DNA of 64,000 bases from Methylomonas sp. LL1 (GTDB taxonomy: Bacteria; Pseudomonadota; Gammaproteobacteria; Methylococcales; Methylomonadaceae): assembly GCF_015711015.1 (NCBI RefSeq), contig NZ_CP064653.1, positions 2,108,001-2,172,000 on the forward strand. The letters are read 5' to 3'. A program made the translations under genes and the position numbers. Of the stretch, positions 8,283-22,459 are shown piece by piece; positions within the stretch are counted from its first letter, which is position 1, and every line of letters starts with the position of its first letter. The notes under the pieces were generated by a model. The model was given only the letters and a program-made list of their open reading frames with translations. It did no database searches and was not told the origin of the DNA.

Positions 8283-9533
8283 ATGCAAATTCTTCATACA
8301 GACAGCATATTCCAAGTCCCTCCCGGCACCAGCCCCGACTACAATCGCGGCAATTCGCTGCTGAAATTGATGGGCTTAATGGAAAGAACGCAATTGGCGG
8401 CGGAACGAGAGTTCTATCTGACCGAACATTTGCAATACTTATTTCCCTACGACTTCCTGGAACTCTATGGTCCGGCCGGTTCGGACGGCAATATAACCGC
8501 TCCGGAACAGCAAGATAATAAGGAAGACTTCCAAAAACAAAATATTCGCGATTTTCGCGCCACCGATACCTCGCTGCTCAGAGGCTGGGTTGCCGTCGGC
8601 GATACCGTCATTCCCTTCGTTCGTATCAGTTACCGCAGCGGTCCCGATTCGCTGCTGTCGCAAGCAGCCAATCATAACCTCGGCGCCAATATCAAGCTGT
8701 ACCTGCGCGTTGGCAATCTCCAGACCAGCCAATACATTGTGGTTCCCTATAACGAAGTAAGCGACTCCTACGCAGTTGAATTATGGGGCTTTTCCGGACC
8801 CAATTTGCGGAACTTGTTGGACGCAAAGGGAAGGGACGCGTTCGACCGCGGCGAATTGATAGCCCGTGGCGATTTAATCAAGGGAACGCTGGCCGACTTT
8901 AACCGGAATGGCCTGGATAACCGGAATATGTTCGATGTCAGCCCCGACAATTCCATGCATCCGATCAAACCCTTGCATCTCGAACTGGCATGGACCAGCA
9001 ACGACGAAAGCGCATGGGACTCAAAATCCGGGGCCAATTATCAATACGAATTCAGCATGATTCTGCGCGGCTGGGACAACTTTTTAGGAGTCGGCATCAG
9101 CCCGAATCCGCATGGTGGAGTCGGTTTTCTGGAATTTAGGAACTTGCTGTCGAACTATTTCGCTTATTCAAACAGCAGGGAATTGGAACGAAAGCTTGAA
9201 CCCTGGAACTTCGACGCGCACGGGCGTAAGGACCACAACAATATCACCGAAAAATTCATGGCGGTTGATTACATGGACCTACATATCATGAAACCCAATT
9301 GCGGGATTGGCTTACATCGGCACCGGGATAATCAGGAAATCTTCCTAATGATGGAAGGTTCCGGCTTTATGGTCGTCGGCGACTGGGCCAAACCGGACAA
9401 CCGGGAACGTTGTTTTGAAATCAGAACCCTTAGGGCCGGCCATTTTGCCATGTTGAAAGGCGGCAATTTACACGGTTTGATGAACCCGAGCGATGAAGAT
9501 CTTTCGTTATTCATGTTCGGGGGTTATGACTAG
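8283..9533 (+). CDS. Cupin-domain protein (second of a pair)
   Basis: This 416-residue protein repeats the plan of its upstream neighbour: a long N-terminal region without known motifs, then a C-terminal cupin. Motif 1 is MKPNCGIGLHRHRDNQEIFL with MMEGSGFMVVG. Motif 2 is LRAGHFAMLKGGNLHGLMNPS. All four expected metal ligands (His, His, Glu, His) are present. The gene lies 34 bp after the first cupin, in the same operon as the CBM48/GMC pair and the amylase. Two tandem cupins with large unknown N-terminal domains are unusual beside a GMC dehydrogenase. Duplication followed by divergence is the simplest explanation. Confidence 0.8.
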   Translation: MQILHTDSIFQVPPGTSPDYNRGNSLLKLMGLMERTQLAAEREFYLTEHLQYLFPYDFLELYGPAGSDGNITAPEQQDNKEDFQKQNIRDFRATDTSLLRGWVAVGDTVIPFVRISYRSGPDSLLSQAANHNLGANIKLYLRVGNLQTSQYIVVPYNEVSDSYAVELWGFSGPNLRNLLDAKGRDAFDRGELIARGDLIKGTLADFNRNGLDNRNMFDVSPDNSMHPIKPLHLELAWTSNDESAWDSKSGANYQYEFSMILRGWDNFLGVGISPNPHGGVGFLEFRNLLSNYFAYSNSRELERKLEPWNFDAHGRKDHNNITEKFMAVDYMDLHIMKPNCGIGLHRHRDNQEIFLMMEGSGFMVVGDWAKPDNRERCFEIRTLRAGHFAMLKGGNLHGLMNPSDEDLSLFMFGGYD

Positions 9534-9602
9534 CCAATCGCGGCTAGCTCGTCCCCTATCCTCCCTTTTGCCATGGCACGAGGGACTGAAATGGAGAATA
9601 TC

Positions 9603-11546
9603 ATGCAAAAATCAATTTATTTTTGGTTGCTCGGACTCCTTTTCATCAGTCACGGCGTCCTAGCCAACCCTTGGAATGGCAAGGTGGTGTTCCAGGGCTT
9701 TTGGTGGGGGGCCGAGAATCAAAACTACCCTCAGGATTGGTACACCTACCTGGCCAAACTCGCCCCCCGCTTACGCGATATGGGCTTTGACGGTATCTGG
9801 ATTCCGTCGCCCAGCAAAGGCTGGCAAGGCAGTAATGATATGGGCTATGGCATCTACGATCATTACGATCTGGGCGACAAGAATCAAAAAAACACGGTCG
9901 CCACCCGTTTTGGCAGTAAAGACAGTTTGCTACGCTTTATTGCCGTCGCTCATGCAAACGGCCTGGATGTCTATCCCGACGTTGTGCTGAACCATGTCAT
10001 CGGCGGAGACTTTGACACCAATGCCCCCGGCGATAAATATAAAAAATTTCGCTTAGTCGGCTATGCGGGCCAGCAAAGCGGACGCTGGCCCAAGGACCAT
10101 TGGAATTTCCATCCCAATCCCGATCACGACTGTAACAGTGGCGACATTTGCGGCACCTTGCTCGGTGCGGACATCTGTTTTCTTGGCAACCAACAGGGTG
10201 GCGGCGGCAACGGTCAATATATGCTGGATAAAGCCAGGGAATGGCTAGTTTGGTTCAAAAAACAGACGGATGCCGACGGATTCCGCCTGGATGCCGTCAA
10301 GCATTTTCCGGCCTTTGTGGTCGAGGATGTCCTTTATAACGCCATGGGGCCAGGCAACAACTATTTCTGTGCCGGTGAGTTTGTTTCGGGCGCCAACCAA
10401 CTGGATCAATGGGCCGACGCTACCCAAAACCGATGCGGCACCTTCGACTTTTCCTTACGCAACGGTCTGGCGGCCATGGTCGATGGCGGCGGTTTTTTTG
10501 ATATGAGTTCCCTACCCGATATGCAGCAAAAAAACCGTTTAAAAACCTCGCCTTTCCTGAATAATCATGACACCTGGAAGGGCGCGTTCTGGGATTCGGC
10601 CACCACTTCGTCCACTCAACATGATGACAGAAGCGGCGATTGGCGCCAAAGCAACGATGAAATTTTACCGACTATCGACCCGGACAACCCGAGGTCGCAA
10701 ATCGCCTATGCCGCTGCGTTTTCAGTAGACGGCAGTCCAACCGTCTATTTCGAGGACTTGTTCGTCAATTACGGCCCCAATCGTTTCAAAGCCGACCCTG
10801 CGGCGATAGCAGCACGCGATTATCTGGTCAACATCATCTGGGCGCATCAAAAACTGGATTTTAAAGACGCCGCCTACAAGGTCCGCTATCGCAACTCGGC
10901 GGACTTGCTGGTGATCGAGCGCAGTGGCAAGGCCTTGATAGGCTTAAACGACAGCGGCACCGAGACGCTAAACGCCTGGGTGCAAACGGATTTCGGCACA
11001 CAAGTTACCCTGCATAATTACACTGCTTCCGACAGTGGCGACCTCCGCACCAACCAGGATGGCTGGGTTCAAGTCAGTGTTCCGCCGATGAGCTACGCCA
11101 TTTGGGCGCCAACCGGTGTTGTAGGCGGCTTTGCTCCAGCCTCGCGCCGAACTACGCAGGAATTCCAAATGGATGATGATTTGGGCGATTCCAGCCCGAA
11201 TTCACCCGGTTATGGCGGAAAATTATGCAGCGGTGGTTTGCGTACTGGTGGCGCGGTATGGGCCGCGGCAAATACTAATATTAAGGTAGAGCTATATACA
11301 GAGAGCCAACAAAATGCCGAAATTTCTGTCTTCCTACCCGACAATAACGGTCAACCACAAACCACTCAAGGCAGCCAAACCCAGCAAGGCAATGCCACCA
11401 ATTCCAGCCCGTTAACGTTGGCATTTAATACGGATCGCGAGGGCTATCACCGAATATCTGCCCACTTAAGTGGGAGCAATTCAGCCTGCGTGAAGGGATT
11501 TTTAAAAGTCAACTATCAAGCCCCCTCCACCTCGGATAAGTTTTGA
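9603..11546 (+). CDS. Secreted alpha-amylase (GH13)
   Basis: The enzyme would hydrolyse internal alpha-1,4 bonds of starch or glycogen outside the cytoplasm. A Sec signal peptide (residues 1-21, ending HGVLA before NPW) precedes the barrel. GH13 regions are all visible: DVVLNH (126-131), GFRLDAVKH with nucleophile Asp230, CAGEFV with acid Glu259, and NNHDT with Asp323. The C-terminal roughly 130 residues form an extra beta-rich domain of unknown type, rich in Asn, Gln and Ser. I chose this start because ggag sits six bases before the ATG and the signal peptide starts there. It is the last gene of the CBM48/GMC/cupin operon. Confidence 0.93.
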   Translation: MQKSIYFWLLGLLFISHGVLANPWNGKVVFQGFWWGAENQNYPQDWYTYLAKLAPRLRDMGFDGIWIPSPSKGWQGSNDMGYGIYDHYDLGDKNQKNTVATRFGSKDSLLRFIAVAHANGLDVYPDVVLNHVIGGDFDTNAPGDKYKKFRLVGYAGQQSGRWPKDHWNFHPNPDHDCNSGDICGTLLGADICFLGNQQGGGGNGQYMLDKAREWLVWFKKQTDADGFRLDAVKHFPAFVVEDVLYNAMGPGNNYFCAGEFVSGANQLDQWADATQNRCGTFDFSLRNGLAAMVDGGGFFDMSSLPDMQQKNRLKTSPFLNNHDTWKGAFWDSATTSSTQHDDRSGDWRQSNDEILPTIDPDNPRSQIAYAAAFSVDGSPTVYFEDLFVNYGPNRFKADPAAIAARDYLVNIIWAHQKLDFKDAAYKVRYRNSADLLVIERSGKALIGLNDSGTETLNAWVQTDFGTQVTLHNYTASDSGDLRTNQDGWVQVSVPPMSYAIWAPTGVVGGFAPASRRTTQEFQMDDDLGDSSPNSPGYGGKLCSGGLRTGGAVWAAANTNIKVELYTESQQNAEISVFLPDNNGQPQTTQGSQTQQGNATNSSPLTLAFNTDREGYHRISAHLSGSNSACVKGFLKVNYQAPSTSDKF

Positions 11547-11626
11547 TTACCAGCCCAAACCCTTTTCTTAAGCCGCGCCGAGATTGTGAATTAACGACGT
11601 ATATCCCCAAATTCGGCAACTGAACA

Positions 11627-11664
11627 GGCTGTTCGCTTAATACGCCCGTATGAAGCGAACAACC
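11627..11664. repeat. Hairpin after the amylase gene
   Basis: gttcgctt (11631-11638) pairs with aagcgaac (11653-11660), and the stem extends outward with one mismatch. No T-run follows, so it may be a weak terminator or only a structured repeat. Confidence 0.35.
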
Positions 11665-11752
11665 AAACTGGCTTATAATGTCACGCTTGCCGACTAACCG
11701 GCTTATTTAATAACGGTCTCGTTACCCCCATGCCAATTTCAAACCCCAACCA

Positions 11753-12667
11753 ATGTATACCGTAGAACCCAATCAGGATTATCGCGATCAAAGCCTGCGC
11801 CACAATACCGAACTTTCCAGAGAAGAACTCAAGTCCGATGCCACCAAACATTATGATGAGTGCTATCGGGACTATCTGTTCGCCTGGTGCAACCGGGACA
11901 ATTTAGCGCTGCATTATGGTTATTGGGATGAAACCAAACCTTACGACCAGCATCGGGCCTTATTGAACAAAAACCAGGTTTTATATGAAAAAGCCGGCAT
12001 TCAACCCGGCGATAAAGTCTTGGATGCGGGTTGCGGTATTGGCGGCAGCAGCATCTGGATGGCCAAACACTATCATAATCAAGTGACCGGCATCACCATC
12101 AGCGCCAAGCAAGCCGACTATGCCGGCCAGCATGCGCGCAGGCATGGAGTTTCGGAATTGGTCAACTTTGAAGTGGCCGATTTTTGCCAAACACCTTTTG
12201 CCGATGAAAGTTTCGATGCCGTCTGGGCCTTGGAAAGCTCGTGCCACGCCTTGAATAAAGCCGACTTTTTACGGGAAGCCTGGCGGGTATTGAAAACGGG
12301 TGGGCGTTTGGTTGTATGTGACGGATTTTTACTGCAACGCCAGTTTAACGAACAACAATGGCGAGCCGTGGTAACCTGTTTGAATGGTTGGGCGGTACCT
12401 AACCTGTGTTCGCGAGATGAATTTACCCAACTTCTGCAGACACAAGCTTTTCAATCGATTCAATGCCACGACATCACCGATCAGACTCTGCCGTCCGCCG
12501 ATTATATGTACAAAGTCGCCAAACGCTTACAGCCTGTGCAGAAATTCAGCCAGTGGCTAGGATTGCGTACCCAGGCGCAAACTGCTAACTATCTGGTTGG
12601 ATTGGCACAGCATCAATTATTCAGTGAAAAATTGACCGAATATTTGATATTCACCGCGCGGAAGTAA
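11753..12667 (+). CDS. SAM-dependent methyltransferase
   Basis: This 304-residue class I methyltransferase has the SAM-binding motif VLDAGCGIGGSS at about residues 89-100, then VTGITIS, a motif II-like FDAVWALES and motif III LKTGGRLVVCDG. The overall pattern (HYGYWD segment before motif I, long C-terminal lid) resembles tocopherol and sarcosine/dimethylglycine methyltransferases that act on small molecules. The acceptor is not predictable here. It is monocistronic, about 200 bp after the amylase operon, with a TATAAT at 11674 as a possible -10 and a strong terminator immediately after. Confidence 0.85.
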   Translation: MYTVEPNQDYRDQSLRHNTELSREELKSDATKHYDECYRDYLFAWCNRDNLALHYGYWDETKPYDQHRALLNKNQVLYEKAGIQPGDKVLDAGCGIGGSSIWMAKHYHNQVTGITISAKQADYAGQHARRHGVSELVNFEVADFCQTPFADESFDAVWALESSCHALNKADFLREAWRVLKTGGRLVVCDGFLLQRQFNEQQWRAVVTCLNGWAVPNLCSRDEFTQLLQTQAFQSIQCHDITDQTLPSADYMYKVAKRLQPVQKFSQWLGLRTQAQTANYLVGLAQHQLFSEKLTEYLIFTARK

Positions 12668-12672
12668 TACTC

Positions 12673-12711
12673 AAAATACCCCGCGCGCCCTTAAGCTGCG
12701 GGGTATTTTTT
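12673..12711 (+). terminator. Rho-independent terminator after the methyltransferase
   Basis: aaaataccccgc (12673-12684) pairs perfectly with gcggggtatttt (12698-12709) and a T-run closes it. The A-run on the other side could also let it work for the opposite strand. Confidence 0.9.
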
Positions 12712-12737
12712 AATGCTTCCAACCGGACCGAGCGGGC

Positions 12738-12770
12738 AAAAAAAAGCCCATCATGAGTAGATGGGCTTTT
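12738..12770 (-). terminator. Rho-independent terminator of the rRNA operon
   Basis: Read on the minus strand, aaaagcccatc and gatgggctttt (12742-12752 and 12760-12770) form an 11-bp stem with a 7-nt loop followed by eight T residues. It sits about 10 bp beyond the 5S 3' end. Confidence 0.9.
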
Positions 12771-12780
12771 AAATTTAAGA

Positions 12781-12898
12781 GCTTGGCGATGTCCTACTTT
12801 CACATGGCAACCTGCCACACTATCATCGGCGCTAAGCGGTTTCACTTCCGAGTTCGGGATGGGATCGGGTGGTTCACGCTCGCTATGTTCACCAAGCA
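12781..12898 (-). rRNA. rrf: 5S ribosomal RNA
   Basis: The reverse complement begins TGCTTGGTGAACATAGCG and contains the conserved CCCATCCCGAACTCGGAAG and CGCCGATGATAGTGTGG segments. The two ends (TGCTTGG and CCAAGC) pair as helix I. The end positions are accurate to a few bases. Confidence 0.95.
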
Positions 12899-13122
12899 AA
12901 CTGGTTTGGCTGGATCTATTATCCAACCGTCATGCACAGGTTAGGTTCATGGCCTCATTGGGCTTTGTTCCCTTAGGCTTTTCTCTCGCGTGCTCACTTT
13001 TGATGGGTGTTCACCGCGGCTTTTGCCTTGACCTGTTTTTCATGGAAATCTGTATCGAGTTTTTCGTTCTCAGTTGCTTATCAGCTATTGTCGTCTGACC
13101 TACCCAAACGCATTGGGTGTTA

Positions 13123-16021
<2,899 letters not shown>

Positions 16022-16382
16022 ATAACCCGAATACGTCTGCTGTCACTCGGCTTTGGATTTTCATCTTTGGCTTCGTTAGGCTTACTTATCTAAGTTATTT
16101 GTCAGCTGACATGTTCGCTGATGTTTTGCTTGAGAACGCTTTGCCGTTTGTTTTTTAGCGCTTGTTTTGCAACAATTGCCACCACAAACTGCAACTCGTT
16201 TTAATCGCGATCTTGGCAGATCGTGATTTTTGTTACAGATTTCCACATTGTTAAAGAGCTATTGATACGAATACCAATGCTATGCAGTCTTTATCGGATC
16301 GATAAAACCGCATAGCGCTGATGTTCCTACAAGCTTCAAACCGACAACACCTTTTACTCTCACCTCGCCACATCATGACAAA
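16022..16382 (-). other. tRNA-Ala to 23S spacer with boxA
   Basis: The spacer of about 360 bp holds GCTCTTTAACAAT on the minus strand (16247-16259), a good match to the rRNA antitermination boxA, and sequence that pairs around the 23S ends for RNase III processing. I see no gene in it. Confidence 0.7.
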
Positions 16383-16458
16383 TGGTGGAGCCAGGGAGGA
16401 TCGAACTCCCGACCTCCTGCGTGCAAGGCAGGCGCTCTCCCAGCTGAGCTATGGCCCC
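16383..16458 (-). tRNA. tRNA-Ala (anticodon TGC)
   Basis: The reverse complement starts GGGGCCATAGCTCAGCTGGG and ends TGGCTCCACCA. The anticodon loop is CTTGCAC, giving TGC. CCA is encoded. All arms pair, and it has the usual position between tRNA-Ile and 23S. Confidence 0.98.
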
Positions 16459-16494
16459 TAATCAGATCAAAGACGATTGCCTTTTTTCGTTAGT

Positions 16495-16571
<77 letters not shown>

Positions 16572-16631
16572 AGGTGTGTCTTTCAATCGAAATAATTTGT
16601 TGTGAGTACGTGAATCGGTGTTCCGTCTTTG

Positions 16632-18165
<1,534 letters not shown>

Positions 18166-18314
18166 AATTTTAACTTGATACTAAATAAGATTAGTATCCA
18201 ATCTTGGCTCGACTGCAGAACATCTCTTCTTGCGAATTGACGTGGATTCTGTGTCGACTATTTCTGACAGAAACAGGTCGATCCACATACCCACACAAAT
18301 TATTTCGATTTAAG

Positions 18315-18328
18315 TTTTTAAAGAGCCA
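18315..18328 (-). promoter_or_regulatory. rRNA leader boxA antitermination signal
   Basis: The minus strand reads TGGCTCTTTAAAAA, close to the bacterial boxA (TGCTCTTTAACAA) that loads NusB/S10. It is placed in the leader between the promoter and 16S. Confidence 0.6.
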
Positions 18329-18355
18329 GGACGTTTCGTCCTGTTGAGCCGATGC

Positions 18356-18383
18356 ATTATACAGCGATTTAAATCGTTGTCAA
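18356..18383 (-). promoter_or_regulatory. rRNA operon promoter
   Basis: On the minus strand TTGACA (18378-18383) and TATAAT (18356-18361) are both perfect consensus hexamers with a 16-bp spacer. An A/T-rich stretch upstream (18384-18400) could serve as an UP element. It lies about 190 bp before 16S. Confidence 0.9.
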
Positions 18384-18578
18384 ATTTATTTTTTCAGGTC
18401 TTTCGCAAAAACCAACAACCCAAAAATAAAACATAAACCCAACACTAAAAAACACTTACCGCATCAACCAGGGCGCCTTCAACTTCGTTTCCCGTCAACC
18501 CTGATGAGCCGCCCATTTTACATCGTTTTTCCTACTCGTCAAGCAATTATTTCAATTTTATTACAAAACAAACTTGTC

Positions 18579-18614
18579 ATGGAGTCTCAACGAGCTGAAA
18601 TCGCTGGACTCCAT
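18579..18614 (-). terminator. Putative terminator after the truncated globin gene
   Basis: atggagtc at the outside pairs with gactccat, with further partial pairing inside. The following minus-strand sequence is T-rich but interrupted. It lies just after the globin stop and before the rRNA promoter. Confidence 0.4.
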
Positions 18615-18624
18615 AAGCATCACA

Positions 18625-19005
18625 CTATTTACCCAGGACCTCGCCCCTAACCGATTCCACCAATGCGGCAGCTTCTCCGATCAAATCGGCGGGCACATTC
18701 AATTCCTGTAACGTTGCGCCAAAATGCTCCATCACAATGTCAAAATGGCTATCGTTCAATCCCATATTGACCAAACGGGCATGCCCGTCGCGCAATGAGC
18801 GCCCCGTATACTCATTCGGACCACCAAAAGCCACCGTCATAAAGGCTTTCAGATGCTCCACTTGTTTTGACATATCGGTTTTATCGAAAAAACGATTGAT
18901 ACGATAGTCATCGAGCACTTTGTGATAGAAAACATCCACGGCCGCATTGACTGCCGCTTCACCACCCAACCGCTCATATAGTGAGACTTTTTGTTCTTCG
19001 CTCAT
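18625..19005 (-). CDS. Group 1 truncated hemoglobin
   Basis: The 126-residue haem protein binds oxygen or nitric oxide in the cytoplasm; family members detoxify NO or handle oxygen. The N-terminal YERLGGEAAVNAAVDVFYHKV is the typical truncated-globin start (helices A/B), with FF at the distal end of the following segment. The proximal His is in RDGHARLVNMGLNDSHFDIV. The length fits group I (trHbN-type). It is about 150 bp downstream of serS on the same strand and may have its own promoter in that gap. The symbol glbN is often used, but the subgroup was not verified here. Confidence 0.92.
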   Translation of the reverse strand: MSEEQKVSLYERLGGEAAVNAAVDVFYHKVLDDYRINRFFDKTDMSKQVEHLKAFMTVAFGGPNEYTGRSLRDGHARLVNMGLNDSHFDIVMEHFGATLQELNVPADLIGEAAALVESVRGEVLGK

Positions 19006-19158
19006 AGCACCCTCATATAATTTTTAATTATGTTTCGATTGCCAATAAACCGACAAACCATTTGATTTGCACAAGGCTTATCCAATCGATAAGGATGATA
19101 CTGCATTATAGTTTCGATCCAAAACCGGATTAACATCATCCAGTTAGATTTATTTATC

Positions 19159-20430
19159 CTATCGGATGCATTCCACGCCGCCCATGTATTGACGCAACGC
19201 CACCGGCACCGTGATCGAGCCGTCTTCGTTCTGGTAGTTTTCCATAATTGCAATCAAGGTTCTGCCCGCGGCCAGACCGGAGCCGTTTAAGGTATGAACC
19301 AACTCAGGCTTACCCGTTTCGGGACTACGCCAACGCGCCTGCAACCGGCGAGCCTGAAAGTCCTTGAAATTACTGCACGACGAAATCTCCCGGTATTTCT
19401 GCTGCCCCGGCAACCAGACTTCCAGATCATAGGTTTTTGATGATGAAAAGCCGGTATCGCCCGCGCACAACAACACTTTTCGATACGGCAGATTCAGCTT
19501 TTTCAGAATCGCTTCCGCATGCCCCGTTAACTCTTCATGCGCTTGCGCCGATAGTTCGGGCGTAACGATTTGAACCAGTTCGACTTTTTCAAATTGATGC
19601 TGACGAATCATGCCACGCACGTCGCTACCATAAGCCCCCGCCTCGCTGCGGAAACAAGGTGAATGACAGACGTATTTCAACGGCATTTGCTTGGCATCGA
19701 CGATCACATCGCGAACTATGTTGGTAACCGGCACTTCGGCGGTCGGAATCAGATAAAAAGTCGGATCGTTTTTAACCGTAAACAAATCCGCTTCGAACTT
19801 AGGCAGTTGCCCGGTCCCTCGCAAGCTTTCCGCGTTGGCCATGAACGGCACATAGGTTTCCTGATAACCGTGCTCATTAATATGAGTATCCAGCATCAAC
19901 TGAATGATAGCCCGTTGCAGGGTAGCCAACTTACCAGCCAACACCACGAAGCGTGCTCCGGCGATTTTTGCGCCCAATTCAAAATTCATACCCAAGGGTT
20001 CGCCCAAATCCACATGATCTTTTGGGGTAAAATCAAATTCCGGCAATTCACCCCAGCGACCGATTTCGACATTATCCGCTTCGCTTTTACCGGCCGGCAC
20101 CGATTCGTCCAAAATATTCGGCACCCCTTCCATGATCGCATTCAATTCCGACTGAATCTCGGCCAACTCGGTTTCTGCGGCTTTCAATTGATCGCCTAAA
20201 TCCTGCACTTGATCCAGCAGAGGCTGAATATCTTCGCCCTTGGCTTTGGCCTGACCAATCGCTTTTGAGCGGGTATTGCGCTCGTTTTGCAAATCCTGAG
20301 TTCTAACTTGAATATCCTTACGGCGGCTTTCCAGTGCCATATAGCTGTCGGCATCGAATTCAATACCACGTCTTTTGAGTTGCTGTTGAACCAATTCCAG
20401 TTCACTTCTGAATAAACGGGGGTCTAACAT
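19159..20430 (-). CDS. serS: Seryl-tRNA synthetase
   Basis: SerS charges tRNA-Ser with serine using ATP. The 423-residue protein has the N-terminal coiled-coil arm (about residues 30-105, with heptad Leu and charged residues) that grips the long tRNA-Ser arm. The class II core follows: TAEVPVTN, motif 2 [10 protein letters not shown] and motif 3 [18 protein letters not shown]. It ends in the normal short tail. orn lies upstream on the same strand, 143 bp away. Everything looks complete. Confidence 0.98.
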   Translation of the reverse strand: MLDPRLFRSELELVQQQLKRRGIEFDADSYMALESRRKDIQVRTQDLQNERNTRSKAIGQAKAKGEDIQPLLDQVQDLGDQLKAAETELAEIQSELNAIMEGVPNILDESVPAGKSEADNVEIGRWGELPEFDFTPKDHVDLGEPLGMNFELGAKIAGARFVVLAGKLATLQRAIIQLMLDTHINEHGYQETYVPFMANAESLRGTGQLPKFEADLFTVKNDPTFYLIPTAEVPVTNIVRDVIVDAKQMPLKYVCHSPCFRSEAGAYGSDVRGMIRQHQFEKVELVQIVTPELSAQAHEELTGHAEAILKKLNLPYRKVLLCAGDTGFSSSKTYDLEVWLPGQQKYREISSCSNFKDFQARRLQARWRSPETGKPELVHTLNGSGLAAGRTLIAIMENYQNEDGSITVPVALRQYMGGVECIR

Positions 20431-20573
20431 GAGTATGTGTTACCTGAAGTAAGAGATTATGAACAGAATGACGCGCTGATTGTTTGCATCATGTAACTTG
20501 AACGGTATATCGAACTCCGCCGCAACCCTGTTGGATTAAAGATTCCGGCTAGCCGAGTTCAATACCGCTAATT

Positions 20574-21119
20574 TTAAAATTTGAAAAAATGCTCTCGATA
20601 ATATTTCAGCTCGCCGATGGATTCCAAAATATCGTCCAGGGCCTTATGCGAGGCTTTTTTACTGAAACCGTCCTTGATTTGTGGCGCCCAGCGGCTGGCC
20701 AATTCCTTGACAGTGGACACATCCAGGTTGCGGTAATGAAAAAACGCTTCCAAGTTTGGCATGTGTCGATATAGAAAACGCCTATCCTGACAAATACTGT
20801 TGCCGCAAATCGGTGACGCATTGGCAGGCAGCCATTGCCGCAAAAACTCCAAGGTTAGTGTTTCGGCACCGGCTTCGTTAATGCTTGAATCCTTCACACG
20901 CTGGATCAAACCGGATTCACCATGGTGTTTCTGATTCCAGTCATCCATCGCCGCCAAAACCGCGTCCGATTGATGCACGGCCAACACCGGCCCCTCCGCC
21001 AGGATATTCAGGTTTTTATCGGTGACGACCGTGGCAATTTCGATAATCAAATCCTTGTCCGGATCGAGTCCGGTCATTTCCAGATCGATCCAAATAAGAT
21101 TGTCAGCGTCCTGAGCCAT
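20574..21119 (-). CDS. orn: Oligoribonuclease
   Basis: Orn degrades 2-5 nt RNAs, including pGpG from c-di-GMP breakdown, to mononucleotides in the cytoplasm. The 181-residue DEDDh exonuclease shows IDLEMTGLD (first Asp/Glu), a second-motif Asp in MDDWN, and the [12 protein letters not shown] motif with the catalytic His and last Asp. I chose the internal ATG at 21119 ([12 protein letters not shown]) because it matches the usual Orn start; the longer frame adds 14 residues of unlikely sequence. The pGpG link may be relevant to the LapD system at 51618. Confidence 0.96.
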   Translation of the reverse strand: MAQDADNLIWIDLEMTGLDPDKDLIIEIATVVTDKNLNILAEGPVLAVHQSDAVLAAMDDWNQKHHGESGLIQRVKDSSINEAGAETLTLEFLRQWLPANASPICGNSICQDRRFLYRHMPNLEAFFHYRNLDVSTVKELASRWAPQIKDGFSKKASHKALDDILESIGELKYYREHFFKF

Positions 21120-21208
21120 TTTTAATTCCGTGATTATTAATGTTGCGGCAAATTGTAGCATTAGCTACCCTGTACCGCTAATTGTTAACCCCCCACCTTC
21201 CCGCATCA

Positions 21209-22459
21209 ATGAACACCTTTACAGTCATTTTTTTATTCGCGTTAATTCTTTCGTACGGCATTCAATTCTGGCTATCCGCCCGGCAAAAATCCTACGTGGC
21301 CGGACATCGCGAGCAAGTGCCACAAGCCTTCAAGGATAGAGTACCGTTATCCGCCCACCAAAAAGCCGCCGATTACACCATCGAAAAAAGCAAACTCGGC
21401 GACATCGACAGTGGCTTCGGCATGCTGTTTTTGCTGTTGATCACGCTGGGTGGCGGCATTAGCCTGGTTTTCGATTTTTGGTCAACTTTCGAATTATCCG
21501 CGATGGTGGCCGATATTTTTGCGGTAGCCAGCATTTTTCTGCTGATGACAATCATCGAGATTCCATTCAGCCTCTACCAAACCTTTGTCATCGAAGACAA
21601 ATACGGTTTCAACAAGAACACCCTGCCGCAATTTGCCAAGGACCAGTTAATCTCGCTCAGCCTGACGCTAGCCATCGGCCTGCCGATTTTAGCCCTCATT
21701 CTATGGGTAATGGACAGCATAGGCGGCCTCTGGTGGCTGTATGCCTGGGCCATCATCATGGGCTTTTCGTTGTTGATGAGTTGGTTGTTTCCCACCGTGA
21801 TCGCCCCACTCTTTAACAAATTTACCCCAATGCAGGACGGCAGCCTGAAAGACCGGATTAAAAGCTTGCTGGAACGCTGCGGCTTCAATAGCCAGGGAAT
21901 CTTCATCATGGACGGTTCGCGCCGTTCCGGTCACGGCAACGCCTATTTCACCGGCCTGGGTAACAACAAACGCATCGTGTTTTTCGACACTTTGGTCAAC
22001 TCGCTGGATGAAGAGGAACTGGAAGCGGTACTGGCGCACGAACTGGGCCATTTCAAATGCAAGCATGTGATCAAGATGCTGATCGCCTCTTCCGTGATGA
22101 CCTTGATCAGCTTCGCGGTTTTAGGCTGGTTGATCACGCAAGACTGGTTTTTCGACGGCCTTGGTGTCAGCACCCACTCCAACGCGGCAGCCTTATTGTT
22201 GTTCATGCTGGTGTCGCCGGTGTTTACCACCTTCATGCATCCGATCAGCGCTTATTTCCAGCGCAAATTCGAATTCGAAGCCGACGAATTCGCCACCCGC
22301 CACGCCCAAGGCAGCAAAATGATCAGCGGTTTGGTCAAACTTTACGAGGAAAACGCCAGCACCCTGACTCCCGATCCGCTTTATTCCGCGTTTCATTACA
22401 GCCATCCGCCAGCGGCGATTCGCATCGCGCATATCGAAGAAAAAATGCAGTCCGCCTGA
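21209..22459 (+). CDS. M48-family membrane metalloprotease (Ste24/CAAX prenyl protease-like)
   Basis: The 416-residue zinc protease sits in the inner membrane and probably cleaves membrane or envelope proteins. Several hydrophobic helices (residues about 3-22, 70-90, 105-125, 150-185 and 290-340) surround the zinc motif VLAHELGHFKCKH. A downstream FEFEADEFA supplies the third ligand. The long N-terminal helix set resembles the Ste24 group rather than HtpX. The ATG at 21209 begins directly with a transmembrane segment and is preferred to one nine codons earlier. The stop overlaps the rsgA start (ATGA), so the two are co-translated. Confidence 0.88.
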   Translation: MNTFTVIFLFALILSYGIQFWLSARQKSYVAGHREQVPQAFKDRVPLSAHQKAADYTIEKSKLGDIDSGFGMLFLLLITLGGGISLVFDFWSTFELSAMVADIFAVASIFLLMTIIEIPFSLYQTFVIEDKYGFNKNTLPQFAKDQLISLSLTLAIGLPILALILWVMDSIGGLWWLYAWAIIMGFSLLMSWLFPTVIAPLFNKFTPMQDGSLKDRIKSLLERCGFNSQGIFIMDGSRRSGHGNAYFTGLGNNKRIVFFDTLVNSLDEEELEAVLAHELGHFKCKHVIKMLIASSVMTLISFAVLGWLITQDWFFDGLGVSTHSNAAALLLFMLVSPVFTTFMHPISAYFQRKFEFEADEFATRHAQGSKMISGLVKLYEENASTLTPDPLYSAFHYSHPPAAIRIAHIEEKMQSA

